Shown here piece after piece: positions 6,788 through 14,376 of a stretch of 38,503 nucleotides of DNA (the stretch's first letter is position 1; each line of letters opens with the position of its first letter). The notes under the pieces are model-generated. The model made no database searches and was not told the origin of the DNA. It worked only from the letters and a program-made list of their open reading frames with translations. Source of the stretch: an uncultured Eubacteriales bacterium (lineage in GTDB: Bacteria; Bacillota; Clostridia; Oscillospirales; Acutalibacteraceae); NCBI GenBank assembly GCA_900315285.1, contig OMYO01000030.1:1-38503 (forward strand), in the 5' to 3' direction. The translations under genes and the position numbers were made by a program.

Positions 6788-7786
6788 ATGTCGTTTATCG
6801 AAGGAATCAAAGAACAGGCCCGCAAGGATAAGAAGACCATTGCTCTTCCGGAGTCCGAGGACGAGCGCACCATCCGTGCCGCCGCCAAAGTCCTGGAGGA
6901 GGGAACGGCCGACCTCATCCTCGTCGGCAGCGAAGAAGAGGCAAAGAAGATGGCCTCCGACCTCGGTGTCAATATTGACGGTGCCAAATTTGTGGACCCC
7001 GCCACTTCCGAGGACCTGGACAGCTTTGTGGAGACACTCTACGAGCTCCGCAAGCACAAGGGCATGACTCCTGAGAAGGCGAGAGAGACTCTCCTCAGCG
7101 ACAAGACCACATTCGCCTGCATGCTCGTGAAGACCGGTGCCGCCGACGGCCTCGTCTCTGGTGCCTGCCACTCCACAGCCAACACGCTTCGCCCGGCCCT
7201 GCAAATTCTCCGCACCGCCCCCGGCGCAAAGCTCGTCTCCGGTTTCTTCGTCATGGACGTTCCGAACTGTGAGTACGGCGAGAACGGTGTCTTCGTCTTC
7301 GCCGACTGCGGTCTGAACCAGGATCCGGATCCGGATCAGCTGGCCGCCATTGCCAACGACTCCGCAGCAAGCTTCAAGAAGCTCGTCGGCGCAGACGCAA
7401 AGGTCGCCTTCATTTCCCACTCCACCAAGGGCAGCGCCAAGCACGCCCTCGTCGACAAGGTCGTTGCTGCAGTCAATGCCGCTCATGAGCAGTATCCGGA
7501 CCTCAACTGCGACGGTGAAATGCAGGTGGATGCCGCCATTGTCCCGTCCGTCGGCGCCTCCAAGGCACCCGGCAGCCCCGTTGCCGGTCAGGCCAACGTC
7601 CTTATCTTCCCGAACCTCGACGCAGGAAACAGCGGTTACAAACTTGTCCAGCGTCTTGCCAAGGCAGAGGCCTATGGCCCCATGCTCCAGGGCATTGCGA
7701 AGCCGGTCAACGACCTGTCCCGTGGCTGCTCCTGGGAGGATATCTGCGGTGTCATTGCCATCACGGCAGTTCAGGCTCAGGACTAA
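6788..7786 (+). CDS. pta: Phosphate acetyltransferase
   Basis: 332 aa, the short Pta form without the N-terminal regulatory domains found in enterobacteria. Catalyses acetyl-CoA + phosphate to acetyl phosphate + CoA, supplying AckA. Family segments are visible throughout: ALPESEDERTIRAA near the N-terminus, DGLVSGACHSTANTLRPALQI in the middle, FISHSTKGSAKH, and GSPVAGQANVLIFPNLDAGN toward the C-terminus. AGGAGG lies 7 nt before the ATG. A phosphobutyryltransferase is the main alternative, but the ackA neighbour and these motifs favour Pta. A terminator follows 25 nt after the stop. Confidence 0.96.
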   Translation: MSFIEGIKEQARKDKKTIALPESEDERTIRAAAKVLEEGTADLILVGSEEEAKKMASDLGVNIDGAKFVDPATSEDLDSFVETLYELRKHKGMTPEKARETLLSDKTTFACMLVKTGAADGLVSGACHSTANTLRPALQILRTAPGAKLVSGFFVMDVPNCEYGENGVFVFADCGLNQDPDPDQLAAIANDSAASFKKLVGADAKVAFISHSTKGSAKHALVDKVVAAVNAAHEQYPDLNCDGEMQVDAAIVPSVGASKAPGSPVAGQANVLIFPNLDAGNSGYKLVQRLAKAEAYGPMLQGIAKPVNDLSRGCSWEDICGVIAITAVQAQD

Positions 7787-7810
7787 CTCCGCATTATTTT
7801 ATCAATATTG

Positions 7811-7842
7811 CCGCTCTCGCTAAACCGAGGGCGGTTTTTTTC
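7811..7842 (+). terminator. Rho-independent terminator of ackA-pta
   Basis: CCGCTCTCG (7811-7819) pairs with CGAGGGCGG (7826-7834) with one G-U pair, followed by a run of eight T. Confidence 0.85.
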
Positions 7843-7855
7843 TGTCTATGATATG

Positions 7856-7864
7856 TGATATAAT
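7856..7864 (+). promoter_or_regulatory. Extended -10 promoter for the first TetR gene
   Basis: TGATATAAT is a consensus extended -10 element 24 nt before the first ATG of the TetR gene. The -35 region falls in the T-run of the preceding terminator and is poor. Confidence 0.5.
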
Positions 7865-7888
7865 GAGTAACAACATATTTTTATAATT

Positions 7889-8539
7889 ATGGTGGGGCAA
7901 ATGAATCAGAGTGAAGAGAGACAACAGAATATTCAGCGGGTCATCAAGACGGCACAGGACCTCTTCGTGAAAAACGGGGTGGTCAATACCTCTGTGAACC
8001 GCATTGCCCAGGAGAGCGGTCTCTCGGCCATGTCACTCTACCGCTACTTCTCCACCCGGGAAAATCTCGTACTGGAGGTATGGAAGGACTCCCTCAGTGT
8101 TTTCTACGGTGTGTTCATGCGGAAATACGAAGAGCACATCGCGGACGCCAAAAACGGATATGAATTATTTCTCCGCTGCATGGACACCTATATTGAGATC
8201 TATGCCATCCATCCGGAATGGTTTGACTACACGAGGGAAATGTTCGTCTCCTTTGCCGGACAGAAGGCCGCGGAGCGGGACGCCGAAGGCCAGAAAGACC
8301 GTGATTTCTGGGAGAAGTTCTATACCTGGATTCCCATGCCTGCCCTAAAGGCCATGCAGGAGGGCCAGGAGGACGGCTCCATCCGTGCGGACATCAACGT
8401 CTATGGGGCCTACCAGCTCATCCACAATGTCTACACCGGTGTGAGCATTACGCAGAACTTCACGGAGGATATCCACCCGAATGATCTCATCCGTTTCACC
8501 ACGGACCTGCTGGCCAATTATATCCGCAGCGACTCCTGA
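7889..8539 (+). CDS. TetR/AcrR-family transcriptional regulator
   Basis: 216 aa from the first ATG; an ATG four codons later (7901) has GGTGGGG just upstream and is an equally likely start. The N-terminal helix-turn-helix is typical of TetR proteins: NIQRVIKTAQDLFVKNGVVNTSVNRIAQESGLSAMS followed by LYRYFSTRENLV. The C-terminal ligand domain is divergent, so the effector cannot be predicted. Such proteins usually repress a neighbouring operon. The gene directly downstream starts 61 nt later on the same strand and encodes an exported protein, which makes it a candidate target, but there is no direct evidence. Confidence 0.88.
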   Translation: MVGQMNQSEERQQNIQRVIKTAQDLFVKNGVVNTSVNRIAQESGLSAMSLYRYFSTRENLVLEVWKDSLSVFYGVFMRKYEEHIADAKNGYELFLRCMDTYIEIYAIHPEWFDYTREMFVSFAGQKAAERDAEGQKDRDFWEKFYTWIPMPALKAMQEGQEDGSIRADINVYGAYQLIHNVYTGVSITQNFTEDIHPNDLIRFTTDLLANYIRSDS

Positions 8540-8600
8540 AATCCTCAATACTAATTTAAGAAATCCGCATATAATAGGAGCGGAAAGGGGCGAATACCTA

Positions 8601-9440
8601 ATGAGTAAAAACCATTCCCATAAATTATCCGCCATCGTACTCGCAGCCTGCATGGCTCTCGGCAGTGCATCCTCTGCCATGGCGGCCACACCCACCTTCA
8701 CTTCGGAAAATCCGTTTGCTGTTCCCACGGCGGCTATCACCGCTAATGGAACCACGAACCAGAACTATAACAGCGGCAAAAAGCCTACCACACCGACTCC
8801 GTCTCAGCCGACCGCGTCCACGGCAGCACGTCCGTCGACCCGCCAGACCTCTCCGCTGAACCTGCTCCGTCCGGTTTCCCAGCCGACTCGTCAGACGGTT
8901 CAGCCTGCTCGTCAGACGGCACAGCCCGCTCGCCAGACCGTGCAGCCGGCTCGCCAGACCGCACAGCCTGCTCAGGCTACACTGCCGACGCAGCCAGCAC
9001 AGCCAAAGCAGACTACGCCTGCTCCTACGGCAACCACCATTTCTCCGGAGCCGGAGGAAGAGGAGAATCCGGTCACCGAGCCCACTGCTCAGCCGACTGC
9101 TACTGAGACCAAGACGACGGACACGACTCCGGTTGCCGGAACTATTACCGTCCGTCCAAATGACGCCTATTATGACGAGGACACCCTTGTCGTGGAGGTC
9201 TATATTATCAATGGTTTCTCCCGTCCAATTGCTGTTTTCGGTGACCAGACCCTGACACTCTACGCCGAGAACAAGAAAGTCGGAAAGACCTCGGCCAATA
9301 TCAAGGACGACCTCATCATTCCGGCGGGCTCCTACAAGGCCTATACGTTTGTATTCCCCAGTGGCTCCTTTACCACAGGTGTCACGCTCAAGGAACTGAG
9401 TGCCGACGCCGACATCTGCTATGCCTGGGCGGATGAATAA
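8601..9440 (+). CDS. Exported Pro/Thr/Gln-rich protein with SLAP-like C-terminal domain
   Basis: 279 aa. The start is placed at ATG 8601 with GAAAGGGG upstream; it begins MSKNHSHK, then a signal peptide ending ASSAMA. Residues 30-175 are low complexity, rich in Pro, Thr, Gln and Arg, and include a seven-residue repeat (QTVQPAR) encoded by four 21-bp units. The last 90 residues (VEVYIINGFSRPIAVFGDQT...AYTFVFPSGSF) form a globular domain shared with the next gene product. The pattern resembles the SLAP domain of Firmicute surface proteins, by family memory rather than a search. The repetitive part looks like a wall-spanning stalk. A TATAAT lies at 8570-8575. Confidence 0.78.
   Translation: MSKNHSHKLSAIVLAACMALGSASSAMAATPTFTSENPFAVPTAAITANGTTNQNYNSGKKPTTPTPSQPTASTAARPSTRQTSPLNLLRPVSQPTRQTVQPARQTAQPARQTVQPARQTAQPAQATLPTQPAQPKQTTPAPTATTISPEPEEEENPVTEPTAQPTATETKTTDTTPVAGTITVRPNDAYYDEDTLVVEVYIINGFSRPIAVFGDQTLTLYAENKKVGKTSANIKDDLIIPAGSYKAYTFVFPSGSFTTGVTLKELSADADICYAWADE
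8892..8975 (+). repeat. Four tandem 21-bp repeats inside the coding region
   Basis: Units at 8892-8912, 8913-8933, 8934-8954 and 8955-8975 each encode QTxQPAR or a close variant (last unit QTAQPAQ). Differences are mostly synonymous, so the peptide is under selection while copy number could vary by slippage. Confidence 0.85.
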
Positions 9441-9468
9441 TTGCATCCTCGCCAATCTCAGGTATAAT
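9441..9468 (+). promoter_or_regulatory. Promoter of the second SLAP-like gene
   Basis: TTGCAT (9441-9446), a 16-bp spacer and TATAAT (9463-9468), directly after the stop codon of the upstream paralogue. The two paralogues can therefore be transcribed separately. Confidence 0.6.
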
Positions 9469-9494
9469 AGTAGGGAGGAAGGAGAACGTACTTC

Positions 9495-9980
9495 ATGAAA
9501 AAGATCGCATCCGTACTGCTTGCAGTTCTGCTCATTGCCACCCTCTCGGTACCGGCCCTCGCCGCGTCTCCGACAGACCGCTTCCAGAATCTTCTCGGCG
9601 GCTCTGCCCCGGCAGCTTCCCAGCAGACAAAACAGACCGTATACACCGCCAATGACAAGACGCCCATTAACGCCCAGGTCTGCGTAAAACCGCAGAGAGT
9701 GGAAATGAAGGACGGCAAACTCATTGCCCGTTGTTATGTTATCAATGGCATGGACCGCCCCGTTTGGATCATGGGGAAACAGACCATTGCCATCTTCGCC
9801 AACGGCAAGAAAATTGCCCAGGGTGAGGCTGACATCCCCCAGGACGAGGAGTACTCTATTGATCCTGGCAAGTGTGAAATTGAGGAGTTCACGCTGACCG
9901 GCAGCGAATTTGACAAGACGGCCAGCTTGGAGAATCTCCGAATTGACTCCCTTATCACGTATGCGTGGGACGATGAATAA
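9495..9980 (+). CDS. Exported protein, paralogue of the upstream SLAP-like protein
   Basis: 161 aa, AAGGAG 10 nt before the ATG. Signal peptide MKKIASVLLAVLLIATLSVPALA. The mature protein lacks the long Pro/Thr/Gln stalk of its neighbour but keeps the C-terminal domain: RCYVINGMDRPVWIMGKQTI matches VEVYIINGFSRPIAVFGDQT, followed by a shared acidic ...YAW-D/A-DE ending. The pair therefore arose by duplication or shares a domain. Likely a small secreted or surface-associated protein that could form complexes with its partner. No enzyme motif is visible. Function unknown. Confidence 0.82.
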   Translation: MKKIASVLLAVLLIATLSVPALAASPTDRFQNLLGGSAPAASQQTKQTVYTANDKTPINAQVCVKPQRVEMKDGKLIARCYVINGMDRPVWIMGKQTIAIFANGKKIAQGEADIPQDEEYSIDPGKCEIEEFTLTGSEFDKTASLENLRIDSLITYAWDDE

Positions 9981-10002
9981 ATATTAAGGATACGCAAAAA
10001 AG

Positions 10003-10034
10003 CGGCAGAACCTGTGTTTGGGTTCTGCCGTTTT
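10003..10034 (+). terminator. Rho-independent terminator
   Basis: CGGCAGAACC (10003-10012) and GGTTCTGCCG (10021-10030) form a perfect 10-bp stem with an 8-nt loop, followed by TTTTC. An A-run on the left side also allows function on the minus strand. Confidence 0.85.
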
Positions 10035-10053
10035 CTTATGGAAAGACACGGGG

Positions 10054-10098
10054 AAAGGGCTGTATCACTTGTTGGTGAGACGGCTCCTTTGATTTTCT
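10054..10098 (+). terminator. Second terminator-like hairpin
   Basis: AAAGGGCTGTATCAC (10054-10068) pairs imperfectly with GTGAGACGGCTCCTTT (about 10075-10090), followed by GATTTTCTT. It may be a tandem back-up terminator. Confidence 0.45.
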
Positions 10099-10124
10099 TG
10101 CTTTTATTGTTAGAAATATAGGGA

Positions 10125-10233
10125 CAACTCATACCAAATTGGGATTCCTAAGCTGCGTGGTATGAGCTCGGTTGCGCTCAATCAAATTTTTCTAATACCA
10201 AGCCGCCAAATTCGGGCTCGCCGGTATGAGTTG
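10125..10233. repeat. 109-bp element bounded by 11-bp inverted repeats, with internal palindromes
   Basis: CAACTCATACC (10125-10135) and GGTATGAGTTG (10223-10233) are perfect inverted repeats. A nested partner TGGTATGAG (10158-10166) lets the left arm form a 39-bp hairpin of its own (10128-10166), and a second palindromic unit spans 10194-10230. No open frame and no clear target-site duplication. Possible explanations are a palindromic extragenic element, a small MITE, or a structured leader of the downstream gene. A TATAAT sits 15 bp to its right (10249-10254). The whole 9981-10301 gap otherwise holds only terminators and this promoter. Confidence 0.6.
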
Positions 10234-10301
10234 CCTCAATAATTCCTGTATAATGCCCTGGCATCATGGTACAGTGTAATTAGGAAAGGGGCGATTCACT
10301 C

Positions 10302-11918
10302 ATGACTCTGACATTTATCGGTGCGGACCACGAAGTCACCGGCTCCTGTTATCTGCTCGAGGCCTGCGGCAAGAAGATTTTGATTGACTGCGGACTCGAA
10401 CAGGGGGCGGATATCTACGCCTCCGGGGAAATCCCGGTGCCGGCGGGTGACATAGACTGTGTCCTCTTGACCCACGCCCACATTGACCATTCCGGCAAGC
10501 TGCCGCTGCTGGCGGCACAGGGCTTTTCCGGCCCCATTTACTGTACCCGGGCTACCCAGGACCTCTGTGCCATCATGTTGAAGGACTCCGCGCACATTCA
10601 GGAGTTTGAGGCGGAGTGGAAATCCCGGAAGGCAAAACGGGCTGGCCGGGACCCGGTGAATCCGCTCTATACTGTGGATGACGCTGTGGCGGCGCTGCGG
10701 CTGTTCCGCGGCTGCAGTTACCAGGAAATGCTGTCCCTCTACAATGGCATTCAGGTCCGCTTTATTGACGCCGGCCATCTGCTCGGCTCCGCGTCCATTG
10801 AGATCTTCGTCACCGAGAATGGCATTACAAAGAAAATCGTCTTCAGCGGCGATATTGGGAATTTGGATCAGCCCCTTATCCGGGACCCGCAGTATATCTC
10901 CAGTGCCGACTACGTCATAATGGAATCCACCTATGGGGACAGGACCCATGGGAAGCGCATAGACTATGCTCCTGCTCTGGCAGAGGTCATTCAGTCCACG
11001 CTCCAGAAGGGCGGCAATCTGGTCATCCCGTCTTTTGCGGTCGGAAGAACGCAGGAAATGCTCTATTACATCCGGGAAATCAAGGAGCGAAATCTCATTC
11101 CGGACTGCGGCGACTTCCCTGTGTGGGTGGACTCCCCACTGGCGGTGGAGGCCACGGCCATCTATGACAACCGGGAGTCGCTGCGGTCCTATTATGATGA
11201 GGAGACGCTGGCACTTCTGGAGCGGGGCGTGGACCCCATCCACTTCTCGAATTTGAATCTCGCCATTACGAGCGAGGAGTCCAGGGCAATTAACAACGAT
11301 AAATCGCCCAAGGTCATCCTGTCTGCCAGCGGAATGTGTGAGGCGGGACGCATTAAGCACCATCTGAAATATAATCTCTGGCGGCCGGAGTGCACCGTGC
11401 TGTTCGTGGGATATCAGGCCGAGGGGACGCTGGGGCGCTCTCTGGTCGAGGGCGCAAAGCATGTGAAGCTCTTCGGCGAGGAAATCGAGGTGGAGGCCCG
11501 CGTCATGACGCTGCCCGGTACCTCGGGACACGCCGATGTGAACGGCCTGCTCCGCTGGATCTCCGCCTTTGAGGAAAAGCCGCAGCGGGTCTTTGTCTGC
11601 CACGGTGAGGATTTGACCTGTGATGCCTTTACAGAGCGGCTCCGCAGCCAGCTGGGTCTCGACGCCTATGCGCCTTACCCGTACGCCAAATTTGACCTTA
11701 CCAATGACATCTGCCTCTCAGAGGGCAACAACAAGCGGCTCCAGAAGAGAGAACGGCAGGAGAATCAGAAAGTGGACCCGCGCAGCCCCTATGGACGCCT
11801 TGTCTCGGCCGGGCAGCGTCTCCAGTCTGTCATTGACCACAATTTTGGCGGGGCAAACAAGGATCTCGGCAAGTTCGCGGACCAGATCCTGGCGCTGTGT
11901 GAGAAATGGGACCGCTGA
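10302..11918 (+). CDS. MBL-fold beta-CASP metallo-hydrolase (RNA-processing type)
   Basis: 538 aa. The metallo-beta-lactamase core shows the zinc motif THAHIDHSG (His58, His60, Asp62, His63), then DAGHLLGSASIEI and FSGDIGN. A beta-CASP insert follows (VIPSFAVGRTQEMLYYI, VILSASGMCEAGRIKHHL) and an RNA-specificity motif LPGTSGHADVNGLLRWI near residue 410. This architecture matches bacterial proteins related to eukaryotic CPSF-73 and archaeal aCPSF1, not RNase J, so an endoribonuclease role is likely but unproven. The C-terminal 75 residues are a basic extension. The ATG follows AGGAAAGGGG. It is the only gene of its block without an export signal. Confidence 0.88.
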   Translation: MTLTFIGADHEVTGSCYLLEACGKKILIDCGLEQGADIYASGEIPVPAGDIDCVLLTHAHIDHSGKLPLLAAQGFSGPIYCTRATQDLCAIMLKDSAHIQEFEAEWKSRKAKRAGRDPVNPLYTVDDAVAALRLFRGCSYQEMLSLYNGIQVRFIDAGHLLGSASIEIFVTENGITKKIVFSGDIGNLDQPLIRDPQYISSADYVIMESTYGDRTHGKRIDYAPALAEVIQSTLQKGGNLVIPSFAVGRTQEMLYYIREIKERNLIPDCGDFPVWVDSPLAVEATAIYDNRESLRSYYDEETLALLERGVDPIHFSNLNLAITSEESRAINNDKSPKVILSASGMCEAGRIKHHLKYNLWRPECTVLFVGYQAEGTLGRSLVEGAKHVKLFGEEIEVEARVMTLPGTSGHADVNGLLRWISAFEEKPQRVFVCHGEDLTCDAFTERLRSQLGLDAYAPYPYAKFDLTNDICLSEGNNKRLQKRERQENQKVDPRSPYGRLVSAGQRLQSVIDHNFGGANKDLGKFADQILALCEKWDR

Positions 11919-11995
11919 AAACCGTTTATTCTCCGACTTTAAGAGATTTTTAAACAACGTATTGTAAATTAGGACAAAAAGGAGGATTGGGAACC

Positions 11996-12280
11996 ATGAA
12001 GCGCAACAACAAAATATTTGCAATCCTTCTCGCTCTCCTTATGGCGTTTGGACCGGCCGCGGCAGTTCCGGCGCTGGCAGCGTCGAACTCCAAGACCCCG
12101 AGCCACGTCTACTATTTCCAAAATGGAGTGGGAACCGCAAACTATACGGGAATTGTGAACATCAACGGTGTGCTCTACTACGTCAAGGACGGCAAGGTGG
12201 CAACCAACGTCACCGGCACGGTCAATGTTGGCGGAACGAAGTACACGGTGAAGGCCGGCGTTGTGGTCGGTAAGAAGTGA
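11996..12280 (+). CDS. Small exported protein with wall-binding-like repeats
   Basis: 94 aa, started at ATG 11996 with GGAGG 10 nt upstream (an in-frame TTG 9 nt earlier is too close to the site). Signal peptide KRNNKIFAILLALLMAFGPAAAVPALAA. The mature 65 residues are two or three Gly/aromatic repeats (GIVNINGVLYYVKDGKVAT, GTVNVGGTKYTVKAGVVV) similar to those in the transglutaminase-like protein at 2.95 kb. It may be a minimal wall-binding or decoy module. A terminator follows 24 nt after the stop. Function unknown. Confidence 0.75.
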   Translation: MKRNNKIFAILLALLMAFGPAAAVPALAASNSKTPSHVYYFQNGVGTANYTGIVNINGVLYYVKDGKVATNVTGTVNVGGTKYTVKAGVVVGKK

Positions 12281-12304
12281 GAAACTCCGAAAACTTTTCG
12301 GATG

Positions 12305-12333
12305 GGCCTCTCCCGGACAGGGAGGGGCCTTTT
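12305..12333 (+). terminator. Terminator between small exported protein and Ig-like protein genes
   Basis: GGCCTCTCCC (12305-12314) pairs with GGGAGGGGCC (12320-12329), one G-U, followed by TTTT. It ends only 22 nt before the next start codon, so the downstream gene depends on read-through or on a promoter upstream of the hairpin. Confidence 0.75.
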
Positions 12334-12354
12334 GCAATCAATAATGGAGGAACC

Positions 12355-13293
12355 ATGGGAGAAAAGAAAAATCTGGTCATTTTGCTTGTATCCATTGTGG
12401 TGGTGGGTATACTGGTCTCCATGATCGGCACCGCATCCTCCCGGATCACCAACTTGAAGATGACGGCGGACAGCATGGAACTGACGCTGGGCGAGGAGGA
12501 CAAGCAGGCTGTTGTTGGAACAGCCTCGTTCCAGACCGGTGCCAGCAAGGTGGATCTGAAACAGTTCAAATTCGTCTCGGAGGACCCGTCCATCGCCCGC
12601 ATAAAGGGAAAAGAAATTCAAAACCACATGGTCTATTTTGAGGTGGAGGCCGTGAGCCCCGGCATGACCACCGTGTATCTGGAGACCTCCCAGGGGGAGA
12701 AGTCCAACGAGATGCGCGTCAACGTGACCGAGACCGACACCTACAAATTCCAGCGCTTCGAGGAGGGACCCCTCTACCGGCTCCAGGACTATATCAAGGA
12801 GCTGGGCTACACCGCGACGTACATTGATGAGGAGTCCGGCCGGGACATTACCGATCTCGTCGCCCAAATGGAGTGGAGCGAGCTCTCCCGCTGGGTCGTC
12901 GTGTCGGTGGAGAGCGCCAGCGACACCGGGAAAACGGCCAAATTCCGCATTGATACCCGGGCCAATCAGGAGAACAAGTCCGACCAGAAGGAAATGAACA
13001 AGGCCCTGGAAAAGAAATTCCCCTACATTTCGGCGTTCAAGGTCGTGGCCGCCTACGGCGAGCGCAACTATCCGGGTTTCAAGCTCCACTACCTCGTGGG
13101 ACAGCAGACGGTGGAGGCCGTCAATGATCACACCTGGCATCTCGTTGCCAGCTGCACGGTGACGGAGAACGGAAAGAAAGTCCGCAAGATTTGCGATTCA
13201 CGGGTCTCCGGCACGGCGTCCGACCCCATTATCTTGAACTTTGTGATCTATGAGCCGGCGGAGCAGAATCCGCTGGCGAAGATAGAGGGGTAG
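12355..13293 (+). CDS. Membrane-anchored protein with Ig-like domain
   Basis: 312 aa from ATG 12355 with GGAGG 4 nt upstream; the longer frame runs through the terminator and is rejected. A single membrane segment near residues 6-24 (NLVILLVSIVVVGILVSMI) lacks a clear cleavage site, so it is probably a signal anchor. Residues 30-125 are beta-rich and resemble a bacterial Ig-like (Big2-type) domain (MELTLGEEDKQAVVG, then VSPGMTTVYLETSQG). Residues 140-305 have no recognised fold; the segment WHLVASCTVTENGKKVRKICDSRVSG may be a second beta domain. Likely faces the cell exterior. Function unknown. Confidence 0.75.
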   Translation: MGEKKNLVILLVSIVVVGILVSMIGTASSRITNLKMTADSMELTLGEEDKQAVVGTASFQTGASKVDLKQFKFVSEDPSIARIKGKEIQNHMVYFEVEAVSPGMTTVYLETSQGEKSNEMRVNVTETDTYKFQRFEEGPLYRLQDYIKELGYTATYIDEESGRDITDLVAQMEWSELSRWVVVSVESASDTGKTAKFRIDTRANQENKSDQKEMNKALEKKFPYISAFKVVAAYGERNYPGFKLHYLVGQQTVEAVNDHTWHLVASCTVTENGKKVRKICDSRVSGTASDPIILNFVIYEPAEQNPLAKIEG

Positions 13294-13385
13294 GGGAGTG
13301 TTGGATTGCGCCGCCCATTGGCGGCGGCCGGAGTCGGCCTCCGCTGTGGGGCATGAAGGCGAAATTAGGATGCGGGAAATGAGGG

Positions 13386-14176
13386 ACTAGGACCAAACCC
13401 TCCATTTCCCGGCATTTGGTCCTAGTCGCCAGGGGTATATTGTTTCAAAATAAGGCTTCCGGCTAACTTTCTCGCCCCCTCGGGAACCTTGCGCAAATGC
13501 GAACGGGGAAGAGGGAAAATCTGGCCGGATTCCCGTGAAAACTAGGACCAAATTGCCGGAATTCGCCAATGCGGTCCTAGTTGGAGGGGGAAATACCCGG
13601 AGGGGGTATCCACACCCCCGCCTGCTTAACGAATCCGTATTTCGTCTGTAGAGGTGGAAATTCAGTCTAAAGGTTGAACTCGATCCAAACTAGGACCAAA
13701 CCCTCCATTTCCCGGCATTTGGTCCTAGTCGCCAGGGGTATATTGTTTCAAAATAAGGCTTCCGGCTAACTTTCTCGCCCCCTCGGGCGAGTTCCCGTGA
13801 AAACTAGGACCAAATTGCCGAATTTTGCCGCCGTGGTCCTAGTCGGAGGGAAAAATACCCGGAGGGGGTATCCGCGCCTCTGCTCCTAAACCAATTTGTA
13901 TTCCACTCACAGAGGGAAAATTCCGTTGAGAGGTCGAACTCGGTCCAAACTAGGACCAAACCCTCCATTTCCCGGCATGTGGTCCTAGTTGCCGGGGGTA
14001 TTTTGTTTCAAAATGCGGCTCCTGGCTAACTTTCTCGCCCCCTCGGGGCGAAACCTTACGCAAATACGAACGGGGGAGAGGGAAAATCTGGCCGAGTTCC
14101 TGTGAAAACTAGGACCAAATTGCCGGAATTCGGCGCCGCGGTCCTAGTTGGAGGGGAAAATACCCGGAGGGGGTAT
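13386..14176. repeat. Three tandem composite repeats carrying six 41-bp palindromes
   Basis: Six units of exactly 41 bp begin with ACTAGGACC and end with GGTCCTAGT: 13386-13426, 13541-13581, 13689-13729, 13803-13843, 13949-13989 and 14108-14148. They alternate. Type A (1st, 3rd, 5th) has ACTAGGACCAAA/TTTGGTCCTAGT arms, with one change in the 5th, and an almost invariant centre. Type B (2nd, 4th, 6th) has a different centre that is itself partly palindromic (GCCGGAATTCGGC in the 6th). Each A+B pair is followed by ATACCC-GGAGG-GGGTAT (13593-13609, 13855-13871, 14160-14176). Flanking sequence is also repeated, giving composite units of 303, 260 and about 230 bp. The second has lost about 45 bp between its A and B palindromes. 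Confidence 0.85.
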
Positions 14177-14242
14177 TCGCGCCCCCACCCGTGACGAAAT
14201 ACGACCACCCCTCCATCGCCCCCAAAACACATTACACCCCGC

Positions 14243-14280
14243 AAAAAAGCCCACCGCAGACTAACCATCTGCAGTGGGCT
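14243..14280 (-). terminator. Rho-independent terminator of the 67-aa gene
   Basis: AGCCCACCGCAGA (14248-14260) pairs with TCTGCAGTGGGCT (14268-14280), one mismatch. On the minus strand it is followed by TTTTTTGC. Confidence 0.8.
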
Positions 14281-14376
14281 CTTATATTGCCTACTTTGGA
14301 GAAATATATAAAAAACTTAAAAAGTTGAAATTCAATTAAGTCGGACTGTATGTCGTCCGTTACCGGGGCTGCCCCG

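Larger units (their letters stand above)
13294..14376. other. 1.08-kb convergent intergenic region filled by palindromic repeats
   Basis: No credible gene: the short minus-strand frames inside repeat the same peptide because they read through the repeats. Besides the array listed next, 13310-13325 forms a GC hairpin (GCCGCC-CATT-GGCGGC) just past the stop of the Ig-like gene, without a T-run, and a minus-strand terminator lies at 14243-14280. Confidence 0.7.

Noticed and set aside
7321..7342. GGATCC-type tandem repeat inside pta
   Set aside because: It simply encodes Asp-Pro-Asp-Pro-Asp in a normal part of the protein.
10296..11603. 435-aa minus-strand frame opposite the metallo-hydrolase gene
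   Set aside because: Antisense shadow of a gene with intact catalytic motifs.
13386..14148. CRISPR array
   Set aside because: Spacing is irregular, repeats are long palindromes with conserved flanks, intervening DNA is repeated rather than unique, and no cas genes are present.
13386..14148. Integron attC sites
   Set aside because: No GTTRRRY core sites, no cassette ORFs and no integrase nearby.
13387..14268. 60- and 70-aa minus-strand frames in the palindrome array, both containing NSGNLVLVFTG
   Set aside because: The shared peptide is produced by the DNA repeats; there is no ribosome binding site and the frame is not kept in the middle unit.
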